Below, piece by piece: positions 1 through 8,068 of a stretch of 32,514 bases of DNA. Positions within the stretch are counted from its first letter, which is position 1. Every line of letters starts with the position of its first letter. A program made the translations under genes and the position numbers. The stretch comes from an uncultured Bacteroides sp. (GTDB taxonomy: Bacteria; Bacteroidota; Bacteroidia; Bacteroidales; Bacteroidaceae). The notes under the pieces are model-generated. The model was not told the DNA's origin. It saw only the letters and a list, made by a program, of their open reading frames with translations, and ran no database searches. The stretch lies in assembly GCA_958477465.1 (NCBI GenBank), contig CAUEFX010000050.1, forward strand, positions 1-32,514. Reading direction: 5' to 3'.

Positions 1-11
1 TTTTTGAAGAG

Positions 12-41
12 TCCCCTTGCACCTGTGTGGTGTCAAGGGGA
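12..41. terminator. Stem-loop, probable intrinsic terminator
   Basis: TCCCCTTGCACC (12-23) pairs with GGTG (29-32) and CAAGGGGA (34-41) around a 5-nt loop, with one bulged T at 33. A T-rich stretch follows on the + strand (42-50) and Ts also precede it, so it could end transcription from either side. The gene it serves on the left lies outside the window. Confidence 0.6.
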
Positions 42-70
42 TTTCTGTTTCCATAGGACACCAATACGGC

Positions 71-184
71 ACCACAGGGTAACACAGGGTTTCACAGAGT
101 TTTTTTATTCGATGATGAGACGTGTATGACCGCGAATTGACTCCCGATAATAAGACTTTGTGAAACTCTGTGTCACTCTGTGGT
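71..184. repeat. Inverted element built of 10-bp tandem units
   Basis: The left arm is three 10-bp units, ACCACAGGGT, AACACAGGGT and TTCACAGAGT (71-100). The right arm (155-184) is the reverse complement of the same three units in order, differing at 4 of 30 positions. The arms are separated by 54 nt. The right arm runs into the last codons of nadK. As RNA it would fold into one long stem. Confidence 0.75.
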
Positions 185-1066
185 GAATTTTCTTCCTTCT
201 CTCGTGTCCGCTCCCCACATTAATTTGGAACGGAGTGTATCGAAGAATATATGGTCATAGCGCTTAACCACTTTTATGGCATAGGGAGCTTTACGGATGG
301 TTAGACGGGTACTTTCTTTACATGTTTCACTCCGTCCGTCAATAGCGATGAGAAAGTTGTGGCTACGGCTTTCCACATCAAGGGTTATTTCCCAATCATC
401 ACAAATGACGATTGGCCGTACATTAAGACTGTGTGGAGCGACGGGGGTGATGGCTATTGTTTTTGAATGCGGTACGATAATGGGACCTCCTACACTTAAT
501 GAATAGGCAGTAGATCCTGTCGGAGTAGCAATAATCAATCCGTCGGCTTGATAAGTAGTGAGGAATGCTCCGTTTATTGCAGTCCGTATGCTTATCATAG
601 ACGAGCTATCGCGTTTCAGTACTGCTATTTCGTTCAATGCAAACGGAGAACATTGCAGGTGTTTATCTTCACAGATCAGTTGAAGCACACTCCGTTCTTC
701 TACCGTATAGCGTCCGGCATAAATCTCCTCAAAAGTGGCCTCTATTTCAGCCGGTGATATATCAGCTAAGAAGCCCAGGCGTCCTGTATTTATACCCAAA
801 ATGGGAATGTTCTTGTCGCCCACCCTGCTGGCAGCCTTCAAGAAGGTACCATCTCCGCCAATACTGATAACCATGTCTACAGAAAAATTATTGCCATCAA
901 ACAAACCGGCCGGATGAATGTTTAGTTTCATATCCGACACCAGAAAGTGATAGAATTCTCTGCATAAATAAACCTCTGCCTCGTGTTTTTCTAATATTTG
1001 AAACAGAGTTTCTGCATGTGATGATTTTTTTGCCTGATATGTATTTCCGAAGATAGCAAATTTCAT
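173..1066 (-). CDS. nadK: NAD kinase
   Basis: Phosphorylates NAD+ to NADP+ in the cytoplasm, the only de novo source of NADP. The 297-residue protein starts MKFAIFGNTYQAKK. It carries the family signature GGDGTFLKAA at about residues 70-79, the ALNE motif (ATP/NAD binding) near the middle and the TPTGSTAYSLSVGGP block that forms the NAD pocket. The start at 1066 is preferred over an in-frame ATG at 1078, because MKFAIFG is the normal beta-strand opening of this family. It is transcribed away from pdxJ. Its last three codons overlap the right arm of the 10-bp repeat element. Identification is firm. Confidence 0.95.
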   Translation of the reverse strand: MKFAIFGNTYQAKKSSHAETLFQILEKHEAEVYLCREFYHFLVSDMKLNIHPAGLFDGNNFSVDMVISIGGDGTFLKAASRVGDKNIPILGINTGRLGFLADISPAEIEATFEEIYAGRYTVEERSVLQLICEDKHLQCSPFALNEIAVLKRDSSSMISIRTAINGAFLTTYQADGLIIATPTGSTAYSLSVGGPIIVPHSKTIAITPVAPHSLNVRPIVICDDWEITLDVESRSHNFLIAIDGRSETCKESTRLTIRKAPYAIKVVKRYDHIFFDTLRSKLMWGADTREGRKFTTE

Positions 1067-1140
1067 ACTGAACAACATTAGTTAGGGTGCAAATTTGGGA
1101 TTTTTTTTCCGTATTGCTGTTATGGTGTTACTAATATTTG

Positions 1141-1148
1141 TATTTTTG
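1141..1148 (+). promoter_or_regulatory. -7 promoter box for pdxJ operon
   Basis: TATTTTTG matches the Bacteroides -7 consensus TAnnTTTG exactly, about 20 nt before the pdxJ start. I see no clean TTTG at the usual -33 spacing. It supports starting pdxJ at 1167/1170 and not at the upstream in-frame ATG (1095), which would lie before the promoter. Confidence 0.5.
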
Positions 1149-1169
1149 CAGCAAACAATTCATGTAATG

Positions 1170-1883
1170 ATGACTAGATTAAGTGTGAACATAAATAAAG
1201 TGGCTACTTTGAGAAATGCTCGTGGTGGGGATGTACCCAATGTAGTAAAAGTGGCGCTTGATTGTGAGACTTTCGGAGCGGATGGGATAACCGTTCATCC
1301 CAGACCGGACGAACGGCATATCCGTAAAGCCGACGTATATGATTTACGTCCGTTGTTGCGGACGGAGTTTAATATCGAGGGGTATCCTTCTCCCGAATTT
1401 ATCGATCTCGTATTGAAAGTGAAACCTCATCAGGTGACCTTGGTTCCCGATTCTCCTACTCAGATTACTTCAAATTCCGGTTGGGATACAAAGGCCAATA
1501 TTGACTTTCTGACAGAAGTCCTTGACAAATTTAATACAGCCGGTATCCGTACTTCCGTGTTTGTCTCGACAGATACGGAGATGATAGAGTATGCGGCTAA
1601 AGCCGGAGCTGACCGGGTGGAACTTTATACCGAACCTTATGCCACCGCTTTCCCTAAAGATCCGGAGGCGGCCATCGCTCCGTTTGTAGAAGCTGCGAAG
1701 GCGGCACGCAAATTGGGATTGGGATTGAATGCCGGTCATGATTTGAGTCTCCAGAATCTGAATTTCTTTTATAAAAACATACCTTGGCTGGATGAAGTGT
1801 CCATTGGGCATGCTCTGATAAGCGATGCACTTTATCTGGGACTTGAACGTACTATTCAAGAATATAAAAATTGTCTCCGTTAA
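1170..1883 (+). CDS. pdxJ: Pyridoxine 5'-phosphate synthase
   Basis: Condenses 1-deoxyxylulose 5-phosphate with 3-amino-1-hydroxyacetone phosphate to form pyridoxine 5'-phosphate, the last step of DXP-dependent vitamin B6 synthesis. The 237-residue product starts MTRLSVNINKVATLRNARGG and contains the phosphate- and substrate-binding stretches HPRPDERHI, TEFNIEGYP, ELYTEPYA, GLNAGHDLS and IGHAL typical of PdxJ barrels. There are adjacent ATGs at 1167 and 1170; either is possible. A longer in-frame start at 1095 adds a hydrophobic extension not found in the family and lies upstream of the promoter box, so I reject it. The stop codon overlaps the start of exbB by one base, implying co-transcription. 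Confidence 0.95.
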   Translation: MTRLSVNINKVATLRNARGGDVPNVVKVALDCETFGADGITVHPRPDERHIRKADVYDLRPLLRTEFNIEGYPSPEFIDLVLKVKPHQVTLVPDSPTQITSNSGWDTKANIDFLTEVLDKFNTAGIRTSVFVSTDTEMIEYAAKAGADRVELYTEPYATAFPKDPEAAIAPFVEAAKAARKLGLGLNAGHDLSLQNLNFFYKNIPWLDEVSIGHALISDALYLGLERTIQEYKNCLR

Positions 1884-2605
1884 TGAATACACTGTTGTTA
1901 CTGGCCCAAGGGGCTGCAAATATGGCTGATTCACTGACAACAGCCAATCCGGTGCTTACTCCTGTAAATGCACCGGCAGAAATGAATATGCTTGATATGG
2001 CTATGAAAGGCGGTTGGATCATGGTACTGCTTGCCGTATTGTCTGTAGGATGTTTCTATATTTTGTTCGAGCGTATGTATGCTATTCGGAAAGCCAATAA
2101 GGAAGATCCGATGTTTATGGATAAAATCAAAGATTACATCCACAGTGGAGAGATAAAGTCAGCTATTAATTATTGCCGTACGGTGGACACTCCTTCGGCG
2201 CGTATGATCGAGAAAGGTATCAGCCGTCTCGGCCGTCCGGTGAATGATGTGCAGGCAGCTATTGAAAATGTCGGGAATATCGAGGTGGCAAAACTGGAAA
2301 AAGGCTTGCCTGTGATGGCTACGATTGCCGGCGGTGCTCCGATGCTCGGTTTCTTGGGTACGGTTACCGGTATGGTGCGTGCTTTTTATGAAATGGCCAA
2401 TGCCGGCAGCGGAAATATCGACATCACACTTCTCTCCGGAGGTATCTACGAGGCTATGATTACTACCGTAGGCGGTTTGATAGTGGGAATCATTGCTATG
2501 TTTGCTTATAACTATCTTGTTATGTTGGTAGATCGTGTCGTGAATAAGATGGAAACGAAAACGATGGCATTCATGGATTTGCTGAATGAACCTGCACAGA
2601 AATAA
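1883..2605 (+). CDS. exbB: MotA/TolQ/ExbB proton channel protein
   Basis: Inner-membrane subunit of an ExbB-ExbD-TonB or TolQ-TolR type complex that uses the proton motive force to energise outer-membrane transport. The 240-residue protein shows three membrane segments: about 44-62, 143-165 and 188-212. The last two hold the conserved glycine/threonine-rich stretches MLGFLGTVTGM and EAMITTVGGLIVGI. ATG at 1883 overlaps the pdxJ stop (ATGA-type coupling); a TTG at 1871 is in frame but unnecessary. It is followed by exbD and a TonB-like gene, giving the complete motor. A 19-bp sequence including its last codons and stop is duplicated in tandem immediately downstream. Confidence 0.9.
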   Translation: MNTLLLLAQGAANMADSLTTANPVLTPVNAPAEMNMLDMAMKGGWIMVLLAVLSVGCFYILFERMYAIRKANKEDPMFMDKIKDYIHSGEIKSAINYCRTVDTPSARMIEKGISRLGRPVNDVQAAIENVGNIEVAKLEKGLPVMATIAGGAPMLGFLGTVTGMVRAFYEMANAGSGNIDITLLSGGIYEAMITTVGGLIVGIIAMFAYNYLVMLVDRVVNKMETKTMAFMDLLNEPAQK

Positions 2606-2624
2606 TGAACCTGCACAGAAATAA
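2585..2624 (+). repeat. 19-bp tandem duplication over exbB stop
   Basis: The 19 bp at 2585-2603 (starts AATGAACCTGCACAG) recur without change at 2604-2622, and the match continues two bases further. The duplication therefore copies the C-terminal codons and the stop of exbB into the exbB-exbD gap. Confidence 0.9.
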
Positions 2625-2653
2625 GGTATAGAACACCTATTGAATAAATTGAT

Positions 2654-3073
2654 ATGGCATTAAAAAGAAGAGCAAGAATATCACCCAACTTCAGTATGGC
2701 TTCCATGACGGATGTTATATTCCTGTTGCTGATCTTTTTTATGATTACTTCCACAGTGGTATCGCCCAATGCTATTAAAGTATTGTTGCCCCAAGGAAAA
2801 CAGCAGACTTCTGCAAAGCCGCTGACAAGAGTGATCATCGATAAGGATTTGAACTTTTATGCAGCTTTCGGGAATGAGAAGGAACATGCTCTGGCGTTGG
2901 ATGAACTGACTCCCTTTTTGCAGAGTTGTGCAGAAAAGGAACCGGATATGTATGTAGCACTTTATGCGGATGAAACGGTACCTTACCGTGAAATAGTAAA
3001 AGTGTTGAATATAGCGAATGAGAATCACTTTAAAATGGTGCTGGCTACACGGCCGCCCGAAACTGGTAAATAA
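2654..3073 (+). CDS. exbD: ExbD/TolR biopolymer transport protein
   Basis: Single-pass partner of ExbB in the proton-driven motor. The 139-residue protein has a basic cytoplasmic N-terminus, one membrane segment at about residues 18-37 and a periplasmic domain of about 100 residues. The segment begins SMTDVIFLLLIFFMIT, with the conserved proton-carrying Asp near residue 20. ATG at 2654 follows a 48-nt gap after exbB that contains the 19-bp duplication. The stop codon overlaps the ATG of the next gene by one base, so the two are probably translationally coupled. Confidence 0.92.
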   Translation: MALKRRARISPNFSMASMTDVIFLLLIFFMITSTVVSPNAIKVLLPQGKQQTSAKPLTRVIIDKDLNFYAAFGNEKEHALALDELTPFLQSCAEKEPDMYVALYADETVPYREIVKVLNIANENHFKMVLATRPPETGK

Positions 3074-3909
3074 TGAACGGAAAGAGAAAGGGTGAATATG
3101 TAGGAGTGCTGGGTGCGCTGTTGGTGCATGTGGCGATTATTGCTCTTTTGATTCTGGTGAGTTTTACTGTTCCCAAGAATCAGGATGAGGGCGGAGTGCC
3201 CGTCATGATGGGGGATGTGGACATTGCACAAGGAAATTATGATCCCGCCACAATGGTGGATGTGGATGTGCTGCCCCCCGAGGAGGTGCCGGAGGTAAAG
3301 CCTCAGGAAACAACGGAACAGGAAATGATAACACAGACGGATGAAGAAACGGTTGCTATAAAACCTAAAACGGAGCCGAAGAAAGAAAAAACCAAGGAAG
3401 TGAAAAAGCCGGAGAAAACGGCTGCGGAAAAAGCGGCTGAAGCGAAGAAACTGGCCGAAGAAAAGGCGGAAAGAGAACGGAAAGCTGCTGCGGAAGCCGC
3501 CGCAAAACGGGTGTCGGGAGCTTTCGGCAAAGGGGCTCAGATGGAAGGAAGCAAGGGAACTTCTGATAACGGAACGGGCGTGGAAGGCAGTAAAAACGGA
3601 AATTCTTCAACCGGTTCTAAAACAGGAGCGGGTGGTTATGGAACGTTTGACCTTAGTGGGCGTTCTATAGGAGAAGGAGGACTGCCACGCCCGGTGTATA
3701 ATGTTCAGGAAGAAGGACGGGTAGTCGTTTCCATTACTGTGAACCCGGCCGGACAGGTGATTGCTACGAGCATCAACCGGCAGACAAATACGGTTAATGC
3801 CGCTCTGCGTAAAGCAGCGTCAGATGCAGCCAAGAAAGCTCGCTTTAATGCGGTCGATGGTGTAAACAACCAGACCGGGACAATCACCTATTATTTTAAT
3901 TTGCGATAA
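3073..3909 (+). CDS. TonB/TolA-like energy transducer
   Basis: A 278-residue periplasm-spanning protein that should link the ExbB-ExbD motor to outer-membrane receptors. It has one N-terminal membrane anchor at about residues 12-33, an acidic/proline stretch (70-90), a Lys/Ala/Glu-rich helical spacer (about 105-146) resembling TolA, a Gly/Ser/Asn-rich linker (150-195) and a C-terminal TonB-like domain from about 205. That domain includes GRVVVSITVNPAGQV and ends TGTITYYFNLR. The helical spacer is more like TolA than the proline-rich spacer of classical TonB, so a Tol-type role is possible. It is coupled to exbD by a one-base overlap. Confidence 0.85.
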   Translation: MNGKRKGEYVGVLGALLVHVAIIALLILVSFTVPKNQDEGGVPVMMGDVDIAQGNYDPATMVDVDVLPPEEVPEVKPQETTEQEMITQTDEETVAIKPKTEPKKEKTKEVKKPEKTAAEKAAEAKKLAEEKAERERKAAAEAAAKRVSGAFGKGAQMEGSKGTSDNGTGVEGSKNGNSSTGSKTGAGGYGTFDLSGRSIGEGGLPRPVYNVQEEGRVVVSITVNPAGQVIATSINRQTNTVNAALRKAASDAAKKARFNAVDGVNNQTGTITYYFNLR

Positions 3910-4057
3910 GATAAAGAATTTGATGCAATGCGCAGTGCTATAGTGGATTGCCGTTGTGTCAATGAGAGAGAATAAAAACGATTTGTTAGATATAAACTAA
4001 TTAACGTGCCGATCGGCCGGTGTTTTACCATTGGCATATTGACACATCATTAACATT

Positions 4058-4609
4058 ATGGGAACTGTATATGCCTTTTTTGCAGATGGCTTTGAGGAAA
4101 TTGAAGCCTTTACTGCCATTGACACGCTGAGACGTGCCGGATTGAATGTGGAGATTGTGTCTGTGACACCGGATGAGATTGTTGTTGGTGCACATGATGT
4201 TTCTGTGCTTTGTGATGTGAACTTTGTGAACTGCGACTTCTTTGATGCAGAGTTGCTGTTCTTGCCCGGTGGTATGCCCGGAGCATCGACACTTGATAAG
4301 CACGAAGGATTGCGTAAACTGATTCAGGACTTTGCGGAAAAGAATAAGCCGATCGCTGCTATTTGTGCGGCACCGATGGTGCTTGGTAAGCTGGGACTTC
4401 TTAAAGGCCGTAAGGCAACTTGCTATCCGGGCTTTGAACAATATATGGAAGGTGCCGAATGCCTTGACAAACCGGTTGTCGTGGATGGGAATATCATCAC
4501 AGGTATGGGGCCGGGTGCTGCCATGGATTTCGCATTGGCAATCGTAGAGAAGCTTGCCGGTAAGGAAAAAGAGGAGGAACTGAGAGAAGCGATGTGTGTA
4601 AGATGTTGA
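4058..4609 (+). CDS. DJ-1/PfpI family protein
   Basis: A 183-residue cytoplasmic protein of the DJ-1/ThiJ/PfpI superfamily (Bacteroides annotations often say 4-methyl-5(B-hydroxyethyl)-thiazole monophosphate biosynthesis protein). The nucleophile elbow AAICAAPMVLG places the reactive cysteine at residue 103. The conserved acidic residue near the N-terminus lies in DGFEEIEA, and LFLPGGMPGA matches the family loop. Members act as glyoxalase/deglycase-like or redox-sensing proteins; the substrate cannot be read from sequence. The gene starts 148 nt after the TonB-like gene; that gap holds a short GC palindrome but no clear promoter. ispD begins four bases after its stop. Confidence 0.85.
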   Translation: MGTVYAFFADGFEEIEAFTAIDTLRRAGLNVEIVSVTPDEIVVGAHDVSVLCDVNFVNCDFFDAELLFLPGGMPGASTLDKHEGLRKLIQDFAEKNKPIAAICAAPMVLGKLGLLKGRKATCYPGFEQYMEGAECLDKPVVVDGNIITGMGPGAAMDFALAIVEKLAGKEKEEELREAMCVRC

Positions 4610-4613
4610 TGTC

Positions 4614-5276
4614 ATGACACGTACTGTCTTGATTGTAGCCGGTGGCAAGGGTTTGCGTATGGGAAGCGATCTTCCCAAACAATTCCTTCCCATCGGTGGA
4701 AAACCTGTGCTGATGCATACCATTGAAGCCTTTTACCGCTTTGATGAAAAAATGAAAATCGTCCTTGTGCTGCCGCAGGAGCAACAGGCTTATTGGAGAG
4801 AACTTTGCCGGAAGTATCATTTTTCGATTGAGCATGTGATTGCCGATGGAGGTGAGACTCGCTTTCATTCGGTAAAGAATGGTTTGGCTTATGTCGAATC
4901 GGGGCTGGTAGGCGTTCATGATGGGGTGCGTCCGTTCGTTTCACGGCAGGTTATCGAGCGTTGTTATCAATTGGCTGAAATCAAAAAAGCGGTAATCCCT
5001 GTCGTTGATGTGGTAGAGACGATTCGTCATCTCACGGATACAGGGAGTGAAACTGTATCCCGCAGTGATTACAAGTTGGTTCAAACTCCGCAAGTCTTCG
5101 ATGTGGAGCTTCTGAAACGGGCCTACGCACAAGAATACACTTCGTTTTTCACGGACGATGCTTCTGTGGTGGAAGCGATGGGAGAGTCAGTTTATCTGAC
5201 AGAGGGCAATCGGGAGAATATCAAGATTACCACTCCTTTTGATTTGAAAATAAGTAGTGCTCTGGTGAATGTTTGA
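4614..5276 (+). CDS. ispD: 2-C-methyl-D-erythritol 4-phosphate cytidylyltransferase
   Basis: Joins CTP and MEP to make CDP-methylerythritol in the non-mevalonate isoprenoid pathway. The 220-residue protein has the nucleotide-binding signature VAGGKGLRMGSDLPKQF at about residues 8-24, the GVHDGVRPFVS motif at about 99-109 and the IKITTPFDL block near the C-terminus, all typical of IspD. Its 3' end overlaps recG by 8 bases. It sits four bases after the DJ-1 gene, so the three genes look co-transcribed. Confidence 0.95.
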   Translation: MTRTVLIVAGGKGLRMGSDLPKQFLPIGGKPVLMHTIEAFYRFDEKMKIVLVLPQEQQAYWRELCRKYHFSIEHVIADGGETRFHSVKNGLAYVESGLVGVHDGVRPFVSRQVIERCYQLAEIKKAVIPVVDVVETIRHLTDTGSETVSRSDYKLVQTPQVFDVELLKRAYAQEYTSFFTDDASVVEAMGESVYLTEGNRENIKITTPFDLKISSALVNV

Positions 5277-7365
5277 TTTAACTACACGTGACATAAAATA
5301 CATATCCGGCGTAGGTCCGCAGAAAGCGGGTGTACTCAACAAAGAGTTGGAGATATACTCCGTACGTGACCTTATTTACTATTTCCCTTATAAATACGTA
5401 GATCGCAGCCGCATCTATTACATCCATGAAATCGACGGGAATATGCCCTATATACAACTTAAGGGGCAGATCTTAGGCTTTGAGACCTTTGGTGAAGGGC
5501 GTCAGAGGCGGTTGGTCGCTCATTTCTCGGATGGTACCGGTGTGGTAGATTTGGTGTGGTTTCAAGGCATCAAGTTCATTCTCGGCAAATACAAAGTTCA
5601 TGAAGAGTACATCGTTTTCGGCAAACCGACGGTTTTTGGCGGACGGATTAATGTGGCGCATCCCGATATAGAGAAGACGGCGGAACTTAAACTGACGGCT
5701 GCCGGTTTGCAACCCTACTACAATACGACGGAGAAGATGAAGCGGAGCTTCCTCAACTCTCATGCAATAGCCAAAATGATGGCGACGGTGCTTCAACAGA
5801 TACAGGAGCCGCTTCCTGAAACTCTATCTCCAAAGATACTGGCGGACCATCACCTGATGCCGCTCACAGATGCTTTGCAGAACATTCATTTCCCTGTCAA
5901 CCCGGAGTACTTGAGAAAGGCGCAGTATCGGTTGAAGTTTGAAGAACTCTTTTACGTGCAACTTAACATCCTGCGATATACCAAGGACCGCCAACGGAGA
6001 TACCGGGGCTATGTCTTTGAAACGGTGGGAGAGGTATTCAATACCTTTTACTCCCGCAACCTGCCTTTTGAATTGACGGGAGCCCAGAAGCGTGTGTTGA
6101 AAGAGATCCGGCAAGATGTAGGTTCGGGACGCCAGATGAACCGCTTGTTGCAGGGAGATGTCGGCAGCGGGAAGACTTTGGTGGCGTTAATGAGTATGCT
6201 GATGGCGCTCGACAATGGTTATCAGGCTTGCATGATGGCCCCTACGGAAATTCTTGCCAACCAGCATTACGAAACGATAAAAGAACTCCTTTTCGGCATG
6301 GATATCCGGGTGGAATTGCTTACCGGCTCGGTGAAAGGCAAGAAACGCGAAGCCATCCTTTCCGGTCTGCTCACGGGCGACGTACGTATCCTGATCGGTA
6401 CTCATGCCGTCATAGAGGATACGGTCAATTTCTCTTCTCTCGGCCTGGTTGTTATCGACGAGCAGCACCGCTTCGGAGTGGCACAACGTGCCCGCTTGTG
6501 GAGCAAGAACATCCAACCTCCCCATGTGCTTGTGATGACGGCTACTCCTATACCGAGGACTTTGGCCATGACCCTTTATGGCGATTTGGATGTTTCCGTC
6601 ATCGATGAACTGCCTCCGGGGCGGAAACCGATTACTACCATTCATCAATTTGACAATCGCCGCGAGAGCCTCTATCGCTCTGTGCATAAGCAGATAGCCG
6701 AAGGACGCCAGGTCTACATCGTCTATCCGCTTATAAAAGAGAGTGAAAAGATCGATTTGAAAAACCTCGAAGAGGGGTATCAGCAGATATGTGAAGAGTT
6801 TCCGGACTGCAAAGTCTGTAAGGTGCACGGAAAGATGAAACCGGCCGAAAAAGACGAGCAGATGCAGCTTTTTGTCTCTGGAGAAGCACAGATAATGGTG
6901 GCTACTACGGTGATCGAGGTGGGGGTAAATGTGCCGAATGCCTCTGTGATGATTATAGAGAATGCCGAACGGTTCGGCTTGTCGCAGCTGCACCAGTTGC
7001 GGGGGCGTGTCGGTCGTGGGGCGGAACAGTCTTACTGTATTTTGGTGACCAATTATAAACTGACGGAAGATACCCGGAAGCGCCTTGAAATCATGGTGCG
7101 TACCAATGACGGTTTCGAGATAGCGGAAGCCGATTTGAAATTGCGTGGTCCCGGAGATCTGGAAGGCACTCAGCAGAGTGGCATTGCTTTTGATTTGAAG
7201 ATAGCCGATATAGCACGGGATGGACAACTGTTGCAATATGTCCGCAACATTGCCCAAGGTATTGTGGATGCCGATCCGGAAGCATGCCGTCCGGAAAATG
7301 ATATATTGTGGCAACAGCTTAGAGCGCTTCGCAAGACGAACGTTAACTGGGCTTCGATAAGTTGA
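5269..7365 (+). CDS. recG: ATP-dependent DNA helicase RecG
   Basis: Remodels stalled replication forks and branches Holliday junctions. The 698-residue length is normal. The N-terminal wedge/OB domain covers about residues 1-240 (VGPQKAGVLNKELEIYSVRDLIYYFPYKY opening region). The helicase core follows with Walker A GDVGSGKT at 296-303, the RecG-type Walker B DEQH at 397-400, TATPIPRTLA motif III, and the motif VI block QLRGRVGRG. The gene overlaps ispD by 8 bases. Downstream is a 221-nt gap with a new promoter for ndk. Confidence 0.96.
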   Translation: MFDLTTRDIKYISGVGPQKAGVLNKELEIYSVRDLIYYFPYKYVDRSRIYYIHEIDGNMPYIQLKGQILGFETFGEGRQRRLVAHFSDGTGVVDLVWFQGIKFILGKYKVHEEYIVFGKPTVFGGRINVAHPDIEKTAELKLTAAGLQPYYNTTEKMKRSFLNSHAIAKMMATVLQQIQEPLPETLSPKILADHHLMPLTDALQNIHFPVNPEYLRKAQYRLKFEELFYVQLNILRYTKDRQRRYRGYVFETVGEVFNTFYSRNLPFELTGAQKRVLKEIRQDVGSGRQMNRLLQGDVGSGKTLVALMSMLMALDNGYQACMMAPTEILANQHYETIKELLFGMDIRVELLTGSVKGKKREAILSGLLTGDVRILIGTHAVIEDTVNFSSLGLVVIDEQHRFGVAQRARLWSKNIQPPHVLVMTATPIPRTLAMTLYGDLDVSVIDELPPGRKPITTIHQFDNRRESLYRSVHKQIAEGRQVYIVYPLIKESEKIDLKNLEEGYQQICEEFPDCKVCKVHGKMKPAEKDEQMQLFVSGEAQIMVATTVIEVGVNVPNASVMIIENAERFGLSQLHQLRGRVGRGAEQSYCILVTNYKLTEDTRKRLEIMVRTNDGFEIAEADLKLRGPGDLEGTQQSGIAFDLKIADIARDGQLLQYVRNIAQGIVDADPEACRPENDILWQQLRALRKTNVNWASIS

Positions 7366-7441
7366 AAAACGGTTAAACATGCAGCTTATTTGCAAAACAT
7401 GTTGCAAAACATATATTCTTCTTAGACCTCCTATTTATAGC

Positions 7442-7459
7442 ACTTTAAAGTACTTTTTT
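7442..7459 (+). terminator. Weak hairpin plus T-run after recG
   Basis: The perfect palindrome ACTTTAAAGT (7442-7451) is followed by ACTTTTTT. The stem is short and AT-rich, so termination after recG is plausible but not strong. Just upstream, TTGCAAAACAT occurs twice at a 12-bp spacing (7390 and 7402). Confidence 0.3.
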
Positions 7460-7527
7460 CTTGCTTTTCCTTTCGTCGGATATAAAAAAAAAGTTAAGGA
7501 GCTATCCGGCTTTTCAAAGGAAAATAG

Positions 7528-7535
7528 TACCTTTG
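7528..7535 (+). promoter_or_regulatory. -7 promoter box for ndk
   Basis: TACCTTTG matches TAnnTTTG exactly and lies 51 nt before the ndk ATG. No good TTTG is visible at the -33 distance. It implies that ndk and the following peptidase gene form a unit separate from recG. Confidence 0.55.
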
Positions 7536-7586
7536 AAAGAATTTTATAATAAATGTATCGTTTAACACTTTGATAACAATCCCATT

Positions 7587-8051
7587 ATGATTGAGAAAAC
7601 ATTGGTTATCTTGAAGCCCTGCACCGTACAACGGGCGTTGACAGGTGAGATTATTCACCGTTTCGAACGTAAAGGCTTGCGCTTGGCAGGAATGAAGATG
7701 ATGCAGTTGACAGATGAAGTGCTGAGCGAACATTACGCCCATCTCAGTACAAAACCGTTCTTTCAACGCGTAAAGGATTCTATGATGACTGCGCCTGTTG
7801 TCGTTTGTTGCTTTGAGGGGGTGGATGCAATTCAAACAGTCCGTACGTTGGCAGGTCCTACTAACGGACGTTTGGCAGCACCGGGAACCATCCGTGGAGA
7901 TTACAGCATGAGCTTTCAGGAAAACATTGTCCATGCTTCTGATTCACCGGAAACCGCAGCAGCCGAATTGAACAGATTTTTTAAACCGGAAGAAATATTC
8001 GACTATAAGCAGGCTGTGTTCGACTACCTGTATGCAAATGACGAATATTAA
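7587..8051 (+). CDS. ndk: Nucleoside diphosphate kinase
   Basis: Transfers the gamma phosphate between nucleoside triphosphates and diphosphates through a phosphohistidine, balancing the NTP/dNTP pools. The 154-residue protein starts MIEKTLVILKPCTVQR (family opening KPD/KPxxV). It has GPTNGRLAAPGTIRGDY in the nucleotide-binding loop and the active-site histidine H116 in NIVHASDSPETA. The C-terminal part is slightly longer than in minimal bacterial Ndk, as is usual in Bacteroides. It lies 17 nt before the M23 peptidase gene, with one terminator after the pair. Confidence 0.95.
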   Translation: MIEKTLVILKPCTVQRALTGEIIHRFERKGLRLAGMKMMQLTDEVLSEHYAHLSTKPFFQRVKDSMMTAPVVVCCFEGVDAIQTVRTLAGPTNGRLAAPGTIRGDYSMSFQENIVHASDSPETAAAELNRFFKPEEIFDYKQAVFDYLYANDEY

Positions 8052-8068
8052 TTGAACTTGAGAAACGA

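Noticed and set aside
71..184. CRISPR-like reading of the short repeats (also considered for 16235-16322 and 29239-29326)
   Set aside because: Units are contiguous with no unique spacers and are only 10-22 bp; no cas genes are present.
6187..7407. 406-codon minus-strand frame opposite recG
   Set aside because: It lies entirely antisense to the conserved RecG helicase core and shows no domain of its own; long antisense frames are common opposite such genes.
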